Source: DASQPR01 sp963836785
GTDB lineage: Bacteria > Actinomycetota > Actinomycetes > Mycobacteriales > Micromonosporaceae
Direction: 5' to 3'
Length of the DNA stretch: 64,000 bases
Assembly (NCBI GenBank): GCA_963836785.1
Contig: CAWIKW010000002.1
Span: 558,001 to 622,000 of the forward strand
The notes under the pieces: model-generated
The model's input: the letters and a program-made list of their open reading frames with translations, nothing else
Databases searched by the model: none
Told to the model about the DNA's origin: nothing
Program-made: the position numbers and the translations under genes
Shown here: positions 35,027 through 43,782 of the stretch, piece by piece
How the letters are laid out: the number at the start of each line of letters is the position of its first letter
Position numbering within the stretch: position 1 is the stretch's first letter

Positions 35027-37210
35027 TCAGGAGCCCGAAGGGCTCGGCTGAACCGGAGCGCTTGATGCCCCCGAGGTCGGCGTGTTCGACGGCGACGGTG
35101 CTCCGGTTGGAGCGCTCGGCGACGGCGACGGCGTCGAAGACGGGGCTTGCGACGGTTGCGATGACGGCGACGCACTCCCGGACGGGGACGGACCCGGAGT
35201 GGTCACGTGGTGCGGACGTGCCGGCTCCGTGAGATGCGGCGGCGCGAAATGTGGGCTCGGCGCGACGAGAAGCGCGAACAATGCCACGATTGCCGCTACG
35301 ACGGCTCCAGCGCCCGCGACAGCCGTCGCTCCGCCGACGAGAGCGCGTCCATCGCGGCGCCATTCGGACTGCCGGCGCGTGCGCAACTCAGGCGGCAGCG
35401 CAGCGCGCTGCGCGGCCAGACTGTTGGCGGGAGCGGCGAGGAATCCGATGGTCGGCACGAGCAGGAGCACCGCCAGCAGCGGTCCGCTGGCCGTGTCGAA
35501 GCGCGTGAGCGACGCCACGATCGCCGCGACACCGAGAACTCCGAGCGCCGTCTCGGCCCAGTTGGCGGCGAACGCCCGCCAAACGGCGGCCCGCTCGGCG
35601 ACCTTTGGCGTGCGCAGGAAGGCGGCCTTGCGGGCAAACAACCCCTGCACCGAAGCGCGGGCCACGGTAAGCCCGGTCGATTGCCAGATGAAGAATGCGC
35701 CGAGCGCATCCCGCAAAGACGCACCCGTGCCCCGGCGCATCAGTGACAGCGCGCGGACCAGACCCAGGGCAACCAGGATGGCGATCGCGGCGACGAGGAA
35801 GACGGTCATCTTGCGGAAGAGTTGTCCGCCACCGGTCGCCAGGTTGATCGCTCCGCCGAGCATCAGGACGTAGAAGACCACGCCCATCAAGTCGCCGTAC
35901 CACTGGATCGCGCCGCACAGGTACGCCCATCGTTGGGCGGCGGTGAGTCGCCCCGCGGACGAGCGAGAGAACAGGCTGCGCCAATGCATCCGGAACAACT
36001 GGATCCCGCCGAAGCACCAGCGATAGCGCTGACTCTTGAGCGCTTCGAACGTCAACGGCATGACGCCGTACCCGAACGATTCATCGATGTGGAGCCCGGA
36101 CCAACCAGCCCGCAGCAACCGGAGCGACAGTTCCGCGTCCTCGGTGATGCACCACTCGTCCCAACCGCCGAGCTGTTCGAGCGCCCGACGTCGGATCAGG
36201 CCCATGGTCCCCGCGAAGATCGCGCCGTCGTGCTCGTTTCGCGACGGCTGGGTGACCGCGAAGAAGTACTGGTACGAGTAGTAGAGCCGCCGGTAGAACG
36301 GGTCCTGTGACCAGTCGCGATAGTCCTGCGGCGCCTGTACGAAGCCGACGCCAGGGTCCGCGAACAGTGGCGCGCATCGGCGCAGGAAGCTCGGATTGAC
36401 CTGGTAGTCCGAGTCGACGACGCCCACGACCTCGGCGCGCGGATCGGTGAGTCGCCGCAGGGCGAAGTTCAGTGCGCCCGACTTGTACCCGGGCCAGTCG
36501 GAAAGGTGGACGAACTTGACGCCGTTGGCCGCACACCACGCCTCGACCGGGCGCCACGAATCCTCGTCTTCGGAGTTGTCGTCGATCGCGATGATCTCGT
36601 ACGCCGGATAGTCGAGGCGCAGCAACGAACTCAGGGTCTCGATCACCATCTCCGGCGGCTCGTTGTGGGCCGGAACGTGCAGGCTGACGAACGGCGTGGC
36701 GTCCGGAATCGTCGTTGTCGGGGTCACGCGGCGACGCCAGTCCTCCGTGCCCAGTGAGTCGCACAGTTCCCACAGGTATGCGCACGCGAGAAAAGACGTG
36801 AATGCCTCGAGGACCCAGAGAATGAGGCCGCCGACGGTGCTGAGCGGGCCGAGATGACTGGCGAACGTCCACCACAACAGGTACGCGAGATAGGCGACGA
36901 ACAAATAGACACCGCAGGCCCAGGCGACATGCGCGAGACCGCCCCACCGTCGAGTCAGCGGCAGCCAGACGATGCACATGGCGACGAGCGAACCGACCGC
37001 GATGATGAGCAGATGCGTTCCGACGCCGAACAGCCGCAGCAGTAGGACGTCGACAAGCGCGGTCACCGCCGTGGCGACCATGGCGTACACGAATCGTCGA
37101 CCGACGTGGAACCAACCGCGACCACCGAAACGCCGGCGCGGAAACGTGAGCAGAGCGAGCGATGTGAAGGGACCCGCTACCAGGCCCGACAGGAGCAGCG
37201 CCGCCAGCAT
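35027..37210 (-). CDS. Cellulose synthase-like membrane glycosyltransferase (GT2)
   Basis: 727 aa from ATG 37210. Four helices (residues 1-150) precede a cytoplasmic GT-A domain with all processive GT2 motifs: IAIDDNSEDED, VVDSDYQVN (DxD), WCITEDAEL (TED) and QRYRWCFGG (QxxRW). More helices follow from about residue 440. The last ~75 residues form an external Pro/Ser/Thr-rich tail. It would polymerise or extend an exopolysaccharide from a UDP/GDP-sugar at the inner face of the membrane. No cyclic-di-GMP PilZ domain is seen. Confidence 0.88.
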   Translation of the reverse strand: MLAALLLSGLVAGPFTSLALLTFPRRRFGGRGWFHVGRRFVYAMVATAVTALVDVLLLRLFGVGTHLLIIAVGSLVAMCIVWLPLTRRWGGLAHVAWACGVYLFVAYLAYLLWWTFASHLGPLSTVGGLILWVLEAFTSFLACAYLWELCDSLGTEDWRRRVTPTTTIPDATPFVSLHVPAHNEPPEMVIETLSSLLRLDYPAYEIIAIDDNSEDEDSWRPVEAWCAANGVKFVHLSDWPGYKSGALNFALRRLTDPRAEVVGVVDSDYQVNPSFLRRCAPLFADPGVGFVQAPQDYRDWSQDPFYRRLYYSYQYFFAVTQPSRNEHDGAIFAGTMGLIRRRALEQLGGWDEWCITEDAELSLRLLRAGWSGLHIDESFGYGVMPLTFEALKSQRYRWCFGGIQLFRMHWRSLFSRSSAGRLTAAQRWAYLCGAIQWYGDLMGVVFYVLMLGGAINLATGGGQLFRKMTVFLVAAIAILVALGLVRALSLMRRGTGASLRDALGAFFIWQSTGLTVARASVQGLFARKAAFLRTPKVAERAAVWRAFAANWAETALGVLGVAAIVASLTRFDTASGPLLAVLLLVPTIGFLAAPANSLAAQRAALPPELRTRRQSEWRRDGRALVGGATAVAGAGAVVAAIVALFALLVAPSPHFAPPHLTEPARPHHVTTPGPSPSGSASPSSQPSQAPSSTPSPSPSAPTGAPSPSNTPTSGASSAPVQPSPSGS

Positions 37211-37533
37211 CTCAAACCTCCACCGGGGTACGGACCATGACGATCCCGCACGCCTCCCCGACGGCCTTGGCCGAGATCCGGCCAACCTAGTTCCCCGCTA
37301 CAACGGTGAATACACATGCCGAGGTCAGCGGTCCCCGTCGACGGATCGGGGGAGCGTGTGGCCGAGCATCCGACGGTTCGCCGGCCTGGCGCTGCCCGGC
37401 GATGTCAGGCTCTGTGGGCGGCCGGATATCGCCGCCTCGGCCACGACGCGGTGATGACGTGGTGACAAGCAGTCATGACACGATGACAATCAGTTCAGTG
37501 GCCGACCGGCCACCGTGACAAGGAGGGTGTGAC
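37211..37533. other. Divergent intergenic region
   Basis: 323 bp between the glycosyltransferase and the DUF4389 gene. The stretch 37450-37495 is rich in TGACA/GTGAC repeats and may hold a regulator site for the plus-strand gene. AAGGAGGG at 37520-37527 is that gene's ribosome-binding site. No gene is visible. Confidence 0.4.
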
Positions 37534-38163
37534 ATGCAGCCGAACTACCCGGTGACCTTCGCGATCGAGTTCCCCGATCGACCACTCAATCGACTGACCA
37601 CATTCTTCCGGATCTTCGTCGCGATACCTATCTTGATCGTGCTCGGCGCGGTCGATGGCGCGACGTGGTCGGTGGGAAGCGGCTCGGACGCCCGGACCGT
37701 GGCCGTGGGTACCGGCGGTCTGCTCTTCATCGCGCCGTTGCTGATGATCTTGTTCCGACGCAAGTACCCGCGCTGGTGGTTCGACTTCAACCTGGAGCTT
37801 CAACGATTCGCCAACCGTACGGCCGCATACCTGGCACTGATGGACGACCGGTATCCGGCCACCGACGAGCAACAATCGGTACGGCTCGACTACATCTACC
37901 CCGACGCGTCCCGTGAGTTGAACCGGTGGCTGCCGCTAGTCAAGTGGTTCCTTGCCATCCCGCACTACATCGTGCTGTTCGTCCTGCAGATCTGTGCCGT
38001 GGTAGCGGTGGTCATCGCATGGTTCGCGATCCTGTTCACCGGCCGGTACCCGCGTGTCTTGTTCGATTTCGTCGAGGGCGTCATCCGCTGGCACAACCGG
38101 GTGATCGCCTACGCATTCGTACTCGTCACCGACGCGTACCCGCCGTTCCGCCTATCGGCCTAA
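37534..38163 (+). CDS. DUF4389 membrane protein
   Basis: 209 aa from ATG 37534 with an excellent AAGGAGGG. The DUF4389 pattern is clear in two halves. The first has RPLNRLTTFFRIFVAIPI and RRKYPRWWFDFNLELQRF with LMDDRYPATDEQ. The second has LNRWLPLVKWFLAIPHYIV and GRYPRVLFDFVEGVIRWHNR with TDAYPPF. Four transmembrane helices are arranged as pairs. Function is unknown. It is followed directly by a strong terminator. Confidence 0.88.
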   Translation: MQPNYPVTFAIEFPDRPLNRLTTFFRIFVAIPILIVLGAVDGATWSVGSGSDARTVAVGTGGLLFIAPLLMILFRRKYPRWWFDFNLELQRFANRTAAYLALMDDRYPATDEQQSVRLDYIYPDASRELNRWLPLVKWFLAIPHYIVLFVLQICAVVAVVIAWFAILFTGRYPRVLFDFVEGVIRWHNRVIAYAFVLVTDAYPPFRLSA

Positions 38164-38175
38164 GCGGCACGGAAC

Positions 38176-38202
38176 GGGTCGGACCGCAATGCGGTCCGAC
38201 CC
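38176..38202 (+). terminator. Strong hairpin after the DUF4389 gene
   Basis: GGGTCGGACCGC (38176-38187) and its perfect complement (38191-38202) enclose a 3-nt AAT loop, 12 nt after the stop codon. Confidence 0.85.
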
Positions 38203-38209
38203 TCGCGGA

Positions 38210-38320
38210 TCAAATGTCGCGTAAGCGCCTCAAGCCTCGTCGACGTGGCGGGATGATCCAGAACAGGCCGGCGAACGTCCACGCCCAGGCACCCATGTGA
38301 TGCCCGTACCAACTCATCAT
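38210..38320 (-). CDS. Putative 36-aa membrane peptide
   Basis: From ATG 38320 the frame gives MMSWYGHHMGAWAWTFAGLF followed by a basic PPRRRGLRRLRDI tail. The aromatic/Gly-rich opening resembles the first helix of small SHOCT-type membrane proteins, so this may be a short relative or a truncated copy. No clear ribosome-binding site. Confidence 0.3.
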   Translation of the reverse strand: MMSWYGHHMGAWAWTFAGLFWIIPPRRRGLRRLRDI

Positions 38321-38554
38321 CGCGAGCCGCCCTTCGAGTGAGGCGACCGACGGCGCGACGCCACCGGCGCGGTGCGTGGCACCCGTCGGCCTGGGATCGG
38401 CCAGCCGGTCGCCCGACGGAGATTCGCGTCGTATCGATGACGCGTACACATCGACGCGTGGCCGGCCACGCGCCGCCCCTCTGTGTTTGCCGGCAGGTGT
38501 CTCTCGGCCGGCGGGTGCCGCTTCTCATATTTGCGCCGTCTCGACGGGCACCCC

Positions 38555-38583
38555 AGGGCCGTTGGCCCTGTCCCGGTCGGGAC
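38555..38583. promoter_or_regulatory. DevR-box-like palindromes
   Basis: AGGGCCGTTGGCCCT (38555-38569) is directly followed by GTCCC-N4-GGGAC (38570-38583). Both fit the GGGNC...GNCCC symmetry of DevR/DosR-family sites. Confidence 0.5.
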
Positions 38584-38717
38584 TCCCGCTCGGAGTAAGC
38601 GTCGGTGCGTGGATTGCTATCGACGGATCGGCCTGGCCGGACCGCACATGGGCGTCGACTGCCAGGCTGACCTAGCTGGTTTCGTCCAGGCTGACCCCGC
38701 CGATCGACCGCCCATCC

Positions 38718-38730
38718 GGGCCGATCGGCC
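38718..38730. promoter_or_regulatory. DevR-box-like palindrome
   Basis: GGGCCGATCGGCC, nearly perfect dyad of the type reported for Streptomyces DevR-like regulators. No start codon follows closely on either strand. Confidence 0.45.
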
Positions 38731-38810
38731 TGGCCTGCCTGGGAACTTCGCTGCGGCGGCCGTGCCCGCCGGCGGTGCGTGGATGATGACCTAGCGACGC
38801 ATGTGACACA

Positions 38811-38839
38811 ACCTAGGCCGCGTGGAGGGCGGCCTAGGT
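38811..38839 (-). terminator. Hairpin downstream of the DUF1918 gene
   Basis: ACCTAGGCCGC (38811-38821) pairs perfectly with GCGGCCTAGGT (38829-38839) across a 7-nt loop, 39 bp beyond the stop of the minus-strand gene. Confidence 0.7.
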
Positions 38840-38877
38840 GAGCGCGTGGCGATGCCCGGCCGCGGGGTGTCCGGTTG

Positions 38878-39099
38878 TCACCAGGTGGTGTCCGGTATCG
38901 CCGGCTGGTCGTCGCGCGGTGCCTCGACGCACGCGTCGGTGCCGGGAAAGACCAGGGCCTCGTGGTCGTTGTCGAGCCACCGCACGATGTACGGCGGCGT
39001 CCCGTCGTCGTGTCGCAGTTGAGTGATCACGCCGACCCGTCCGGGATCACCCACGTGCGTGCCCCGAAGAACTAGCCGGTCGCCGACATGCCCGTTCAT
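38878..39099 (-). CDS. DUF1918 domain protein
   Basis: 73 aa from ATG 39099 with AGGAGGTCTCC immediately upstream. The DUF1918 signature is clear: VGDRLVLRGTHVGDPGRVGV, then DDGTPPYIVRWLDNDHEALVFPG. It is a small SH3-like fold. In mycobacteria and streptomycetes such genes are often found with DevR/DosR-controlled stress genes, consistent with the boxes nearby. Confidence 0.88.
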   Translation of the reverse strand: MNGHVGDRLVLRGTHVGDPGRVGVITQLRHDDGTPPYIVRWLDNDHEALVFPGTDACVEAPRDDQPAIPDTTW

Positions 39100-39512
39100 G
39101 GAGACCTCCTATGCGACGGCCGAAACTGCCATGGACCTGCAACCTTCAGTATGCCGACCGGTCCGGCCGCCCGTGCCCTGTCGCCAGACTCGGCGGCACG
39201 GCGCCGGATGCCGTTCCCAGGCCAAACCGCCGTTATGCGGGCAAGATCCGTCCGGCTGGCCGTCGGTGCGCCCCGGCGGCTGGCTGCCGTTGCGCCAATT
39301 CATGGCCGCCGCGCTGATCTGAAAAAAGCGGCGGCGTGCCCCCCGAAAATCCGTTGTCGCGTGCCGGCCCCGTGGACCCGGGCCATTGGACCCCCGCAAC
39401 AGATGGCGGTGGACCCTACTGCCGGGCCTCGGCCAGGGCGGACAGTAACGCCAGAAACACAAAGCCCATCAGCAACTCGAGCAACACAACCGAATGGAGA
39501 AGGGTGATTCCC
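39100..39512. other. Divergent intergenic region with a DevR-like box
   Basis: 413 bp between the DUF1918 gene and a membrane protein gene. GGGCCATTGGACCCC at 39380-39394 is a DevR-box-like dyad about 120 bp upstream of the plus-strand start. No gene is visible. Confidence 0.45.
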
Positions 39513-40100
39513 ATGCGCCGCAAGGTTTTCGACGTTCTCGCCAGCCTCGGTGGTCTGGTCGTCGTGGTCATGCTGGTGGTTGCGGGCGGCCTGGCGATGT
39601 GGGGCTACAGCTTCGCAAATTCCAGCGTCCACACCCAACTGGCACAGCAACAGATCGTCTTCCCGGACAAGGGCAGCGAGGCTCTCGCGAGTCCACAGAT
39701 CGGCCCCTATCTGAACAAGTACGCCGGCCAGAACCTGACAACCGGCGCGCAGGCGAAGGCCTACGCCGACCACTTCATCGCGGTGCACCTGTCCGAGATG
39801 CCGTTGGGTGGCGTCTACTCGAAGGTCAGCGCGGCCTCGCGGGCCAACCCGAACGACGCGAAGCTCGCCGCCGAGGTGCAGACGTCCTTCCAAGGCACGA
39901 CATTGCGCGGCCTGCTGCTGGAGGCGTACGCGTTCTCGGTGTTCGCGACGATCGCACTCTGGGCCGGCATCGCCTCGTTCGTTCTCGCGGCCCTGCTCCT
40001 GATTCTGGTCGGCTTCGGTTTCTGGCACGCTCGACGGGTGCCCGAGACCGCCGAAATCCTCCCCCGGGCGGAGGCGACGACGACACCGGTCACCGTCTGA
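39513..40100 (+). CDS. Two-helix membrane protein, unknown family
   Basis: 195 aa from ATG 39513 (GGAGAAGGG upstream). It has an N-terminal helix (VLASLGGLVVVVMLVVAGGL), an external domain of about 115 residues (PDKGSEALASPQIGPYLNKY, TTGAQAKAYADHFIAVHLSE) and a second helix near residue 150-175, ending in a short cytoplasmic tail. The layout resembles a sensor or scaffold. It is followed by a terminator, so it is monocistronic, and a DevR-like box lies upstream. Confidence 0.7.
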   Translation: MRRKVFDVLASLGGLVVVVMLVVAGGLAMWGYSFANSSVHTQLAQQQIVFPDKGSEALASPQIGPYLNKYAGQNLTTGAQAKAYADHFIAVHLSEMPLGGVYSKVSAASRANPNDAKLAAEVQTSFQGTTLRGLLLEAYAFSVFATIALWAGIASFVLAALLLILVGFGFWHARRVPETAEILPRAEATTTPVTV

Positions 40101-40129
40101 CACCGGCAACCACGTCGGCTAAGCCGAGC

Positions 40130-40159
40130 GGCCCCTCGCACCCGCGGGGGGCCGCTGCG
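40130..40159 (+). terminator. GC-rich hairpin after the membrane protein gene
   Basis: AGCGGCCCC (40130-40138) pairs with GGGGCCGCT (40151-40159). Inner CGC/GCG pairs extend the stem around an ACCC loop. Confidence 0.75.
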
Positions 40160-40191
40160 CTATGTGAACGGGTCCGCCGACCGTACCCGTC

Positions 40192-40207
40192 GGGGTCATT
40201 CGGCCCT
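40192..40207. promoter_or_regulatory. DevR-box-like site upstream of the alcohol dehydrogenase
   Basis: GGGGTCATTCGGCCCT, 105 bp before the ADH start, with the GGGNC-N5-GGCCC layout. Confidence 0.45.
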
Positions 40208-40311
40208 CACCCCGCTGCGGATGCAAGCGCAGCCTGGAACTAGAGGTCCGGACCACTGCATATGTGACACCGGCCCCCAGGCGTCACGGACCACGACGTG
40301 AGGAGCACAAC

Positions 40312-41357
40312 ATGAAGGCAATGGTGTACGGCGGCCCGGGCAGCATGTCGTGGACGGATGTTCCCGATCCGGCCATCATCCATCCCGGTGACGCGGTCAT
40401 TCAGGTGGACGCGGTCACCATCTGCGGCACCGACCTGCACATCCTGGGCGGCGACGTACCGGCCGTCACGCCGGGACGCGTCCTCGGCCACGAGGCGGTC
40501 GGCACGGTCGTGGACGTCGGCAGCGGCGTCAACACCCTCGCCCCCGGCGACCGCGTCCTCGCGTCCTGCATCACCGCCTGCGGCACCTGCCGATACTGCC
40601 GGGTCGGCAGCTACGGCCAGTGCCTCGGCGGTGGCGGCTGGATCCTCGGCCACAAGATCGATGGCGTGCAGGCCGAATTCGCGCGGCTGCCCTTCGCCGA
40701 CCTGTCGACGTACAAACTGGGCCCGCGGCGGTTCGGGACGAGGATGCCGTACTCCTCGCCGACATCTTGCCCACGTCCTACGAAGTGGGCGTCCGCAACG
40801 GTTGCGTGCAGCCCGGCGACACCGTCGTCATCGTTGGTGCCGGGCCGATCGGTCTCGCCGCGATCCTCACCGCTCGCCTCTACTCACCATCACGGATCAT
40901 CGTGATCGACAAGGCGGAGCCCCGCCTGGCCGCGGCCAAGCAGATCGGCGCCGACATCACGGTGCTGCCCGACGCCGATCCGCTCGAGGTCGTCCGCGCG
41001 GTCACCGACGGTCTCGGCGCCGACGTCGTCATGGAGGCCGTCGGTACGCCGGGGACGTTCGAACTGTGCACCACTCTGGTCCGACCGGGTGGGCACGTCG
41101 CGAACATCGGCGTACACGGCAAGCCGGCCACACTGCACCTGGAAGATCTGTGGATCCGCAACATCACGATCACCACCGGTCTCGTCGATACCTACTCCAC
41201 ACCGACATTGCTGACGATGCTCGCCGCCGGCCAGCTCGACTTCGCCAACATGGTCACGCACCGGTACGGCCTCGACGAGTTTGAGGTCGCGTACGACACC
41301 TTTGCGCGCCCGGCCGACACCGGTGCTCTCAAGGTGCTGTTGACGCGGAGTCGTTGA
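40312..41357 (+). pseudogene. Zinc-dependent alcohol dehydrogenase with a frameshift
   Basis: ATG 40312 (GTGAGGAGC upstream). The N-terminal GroES-like domain has ICGTDLHILGGDV, VLGHEAVGTVVDVG and the structural-zinc cysteines CITACGTCRYCRVGSYGQC. Homology leaves this frame near 40717-40728 and resumes in another with DEDAVLLADILPTSYEVGV, the NAD motif VIVGAGPIGLAAI and a complete C-terminus. The span is 348 codons plus 2 nt; two extra G in CTGGGCCCGCG would account for it. The enzyme would interconvert a short-chain alcohol and aldehyde with NAD(H). The rest is undamaged, so an assembly error is likely. Confidence 0.82.
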
Positions 41358-41701
41358 TGGTCGGCGAACCACAGACCGTCACTGGATAAGCGCGCTCTGA
41401 TGTGGTTCTGCCCGATCGGGGTCCCGCCGTCGACGGACGGCTGATCTGCGCCTATATTTTCGACGATGCGAGCGATGCCGACACGAGATGCCGGAACCTC
41501 CGCCGACATCGGCGGGGACAGCTCATTGCGACTGTGCCGTGGCGGGAGCACCGCGTGACGTCACGACACATGGCTGAACCGCCGCGACGCATGTCGTACG
41601 AGCCCGGAACTCAGCGCCGGCCGGCCGATGAAGATGCGCGTGCGGGTCATCCGACCTTCGCGGCGGCGGCGTCCCAGCACCGGACCGGTCGGCCAGCGCC
41701 G
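41358..41701. other. Intergenic region before the flavocytochrome gene
   Basis: 344 bp. The downstream frame stays open back to 41402, but residues before ATG 41702 are Arg-rich and not family-like. GCCCGATCGGGGTCCC near 41410 is a weak DevR-like site. Confidence 0.35.
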
Positions 41702-43189
41702 ATGACCGTCACCGCCACTGGCAGCATTCCGCGGGTACGGTTGCCCGAGCCGGCCGACGCCCGACTGGGGCAACAGCACGGCACGGCCGGCGTTACCGCG
41801 GCCGGAGCGCCCGCCGCACTGCATCATGAGTTCGTCGGCGACTGGGGATATCAGCCGATCGTGCCGGAACGGGCGGACCGCGGCGCACGCCTCTTCCTGG
41901 TCATTTCGTTCTGGTTCATGCTCGCCGTCTCGATCGAGTTGTGGTGGCTGGACACGCCTTTGCGCTCGGTCCACGGCACCGCCGCTGTCCTTACCGAGAG
42001 CGGTCGCGTCACCGGGATGGCCGCCGGGTTCTTCCTGCTGGCACAGATCCTGCTGATGAGCCGAATCAGCGTGCTGGAACGGTCGATCGGATCGCACGAT
42101 CTGCTCGTGTGGCATCGTGAACTCGGTGCCGCCGTGGTCATTCTGGTCATCGCTCACGTCGTCCTGATCACGCTCGGCTACGCCGGTGAGGCCGGCATCT
42201 CCCCGTTCCGCCAGACAGCACAGTTGTGGGACGCACCGACCGCGATGATCAGCGCGTACGTCGCGACCGGCGTACTAGCGGCCATCGGGCTACTCGCCAT
42301 CCGGGCGGTGCGCAGCCGGATGCCGTACGAGCTGTGGTATTACCTGCACCTGTCGAGTTACCTCGTGCTGCTGCTCGCCTACGGCCATCAGTTCGCCGCG
42401 GGCCAGGAACTCAGTAAGGGCGGATTCGGGCACTGGTACTGGGTTGCTCTCTACGCGGTGACCGTCACGTGCGTGGTGTGGGGGCGGCTGATCCGACCGG
42501 TCCGGCTGAACGCGCGCCACCGCCTACGAGTGGCCGACGTCGTTACCGAGGCCGGCGACATGGTGTCGATCTACATCACCGGACGGCGTCTGGAAGACCT
42601 GGACGTGCGCGCGGGGCAGTACTTCCGGTGGCGCTTCCTCGCGCGCGGCTGCTGGTGGCAGGCGCATCCGTTCTCCCTATCCGCGGCCCCGAACGGACGC
42701 TGGCTGCGGCTGACCATCAAGGTGGTCGGCAGGCACACGTCGGATCTGCGCCGGCTACGACCGGGCGTCGCGGTATTCGCGGAGGGTCCGTGGGGCATCT
42801 TCACCGCGGATCAGCGCCGGCATCCGGCCGCTCTGTTGATCGCTGGCGGCAGCGGCATCGCGCCGATCCGCGCGCTGCTGGAGGAGCTGCCCACCGGTAC
42901 GGTCATCATCTACCGCGCGCGCTCGCTCGACGAGCTCGTGTTCCGTGACGAGCTCGAATGGCTGGCCGACAATCGGGAGGCCCGGCTCTGGTACGTGCTC
43001 GGCTCGCGGGACGATCCGGGGCCGCGACGGGCGTTCTCCGCGGCGGGGATGCGCGAGCTCGTGCCGGACGTCAAGCAGCGCGACGTCTACCTGTGTGGGC
43101 CGCCCGGCCTGGTCGAAACGTCGATGAAGGCGCTGAAGCCACTCCATATTCGACGCAAGCACATTCACATGGATCCATTCGAGTTCTAG
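41702..43189 (+). CDS. Ferric-reductase-like flavocytochrome with FAD/NAD(P)-binding domain
   Basis: 495 aa from ATG 41702. Six helices (residues 60-270) contain paired histidines (LLVWHRELGAAVVILVIAHV and YYLHLSSYLVLLLAYGHQ) of a b-type haem ferric-reductase domain. The cytoplasmic part has the FAD motif HPFSLSAAPNG, NAD-binding GGSGIAPIRALLEELP and the C-terminal VYLCGPPGLVETSMKAL. It would move electrons from NAD(P)H across the membrane to an external acceptor, most likely the FMN-binding protein encoded 14 bp downstream. A homologue begins at 63.1 kb. Confidence 0.88.
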   Translation: MTVTATGSIPRVRLPEPADARLGQQHGTAGVTAAGAPAALHHEFVGDWGYQPIVPERADRGARLFLVISFWFMLAVSIELWWLDTPLRSVHGTAAVLTESGRVTGMAAGFFLLAQILLMSRISVLERSIGSHDLLVWHRELGAAVVILVIAHVVLITLGYAGEAGISPFRQTAQLWDAPTAMISAYVATGVLAAIGLLAIRAVRSRMPYELWYYLHLSSYLVLLLAYGHQFAAGQELSKGGFGHWYWVALYAVTVTCVVWGRLIRPVRLNARHRLRVADVVTEAGDMVSIYITGRRLEDLDVRAGQYFRWRFLARGCWWQAHPFSLSAAPNGRWLRLTIKVVGRHTSDLRRLRPGVAVFAEGPWGIFTADQRRHPAALLIAGGSGIAPIRALLEELPTGTVIIYRARSLDELVFRDELEWLADNREARLWYVLGSRDDPGPRRAFSAAGMRELVPDVKQRDVYLCGPPGLVETSMKALKPLHIRRKHIHMDPFEF

Positions 43190-43203
43190 GGGAGGGGTTC
43201 GAT

Positions 43204-43782
43204 TTGCGTCGCGCCACCGCGGTTGTCCTCGGGACCGTCACCGGCGCCGGCCTGCTGGTCGGCGCCAAGGTCGGTAACACGCCGTTCGCGCCGTCGGGCG
43301 CTGCCACCGCGACCGCAGTCTCCGGACCCAACGGCACCACCGTTGTCCCGCCTGCGGGCGGATCGTCCGGCGGCTCGGCCGCGACCGTCGCTCCCTCGCC
43401 TCCCGGTCACGTGTCGCCGAAGCCGACGGCGCCCTCCGCGCATCCGACGGCTCCGTCGACGAAATCGACGTCGAAGCCGCCCGCGGCACCGACGCCCAAG
43501 CCCACGCCGACCGGCCCGCGAGACGGCACGTACAAGGCGTCGTCGAGCGAGCGGTACGGGACCCTCACGTTGACGGTTTCGATATCCGGGCACCGGATCA
43601 CGGCCATCACAGCGGCCTACGATTCTCGTTCGCCGGAATACTGCACCACAAAGGCATGCCCCACTCTTCGATCGGAAGCACTCGCCGCGCAGAGCGCCAA
43701 TATCGCCACGGTGTCCGGCGCCACCTACACGTCCGACGCGTACAAGGCCGCGTTGAGCGCGGTCTTGAAATCGGCCGGGTGA
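43204..43782 (+). CDS. Secreted FMN-binding domain protein
   Basis: 192 aa from TTG 43204, chosen because GGGGAGGGG sits 7 nt upstream and the product starts with a signal/anchor helix (RRATAVVLGTVTGAGLLVG). A long Pro/Ser/Thr/Lys linker (residues 40-110) leads to an FMN-binding domain with YGTLTLTVSISGHRITAITA and the flavinylation site VSGATYTSDAY. The acidic residue usually three before the SGAT is Ala here (NIATVSGAT). Thr in SGAT would receive FMN from the ApbE encoded next. It is a likely extracytoplasmic electron carrier. Confidence 0.85.
   Translation: MRRATAVVLGTVTGAGLLVGAKVGNTPFAPSGAATATAVSGPNGTTVVPPAGGSSGGSAATVAPSPPGHVSPKPTAPSAHPTAPSTKSTSKPPAAPTPKPTPTGPRDGTYKASSSERYGTLTLTVSISGHRITAITAAYDSRSPEYCTTKACPTLRSEALAAQSANIATVSGATYTSDAYKAALSAVLKSAG

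Larger units (their letters stand above)
38321..38877. other. Gene-poor stretch carrying several DevR-like boxes
   Basis: About 560 bp with no credible gene. It contains the palindromic sites listed separately at 38555-38583 and 38718-38730 and the terminator at 38811-38839. A regulatory RNA or very small ORF cannot be excluded. Confidence 0.4.

Noticed and set aside
40312..41357. Programmed ribosomal frameshift in the alcohol dehydrogenase
   Set aside because: No slippery heptamer or downstream pseudoknot is evident, and the gene family does not use recoding. Extra bases explain it better.
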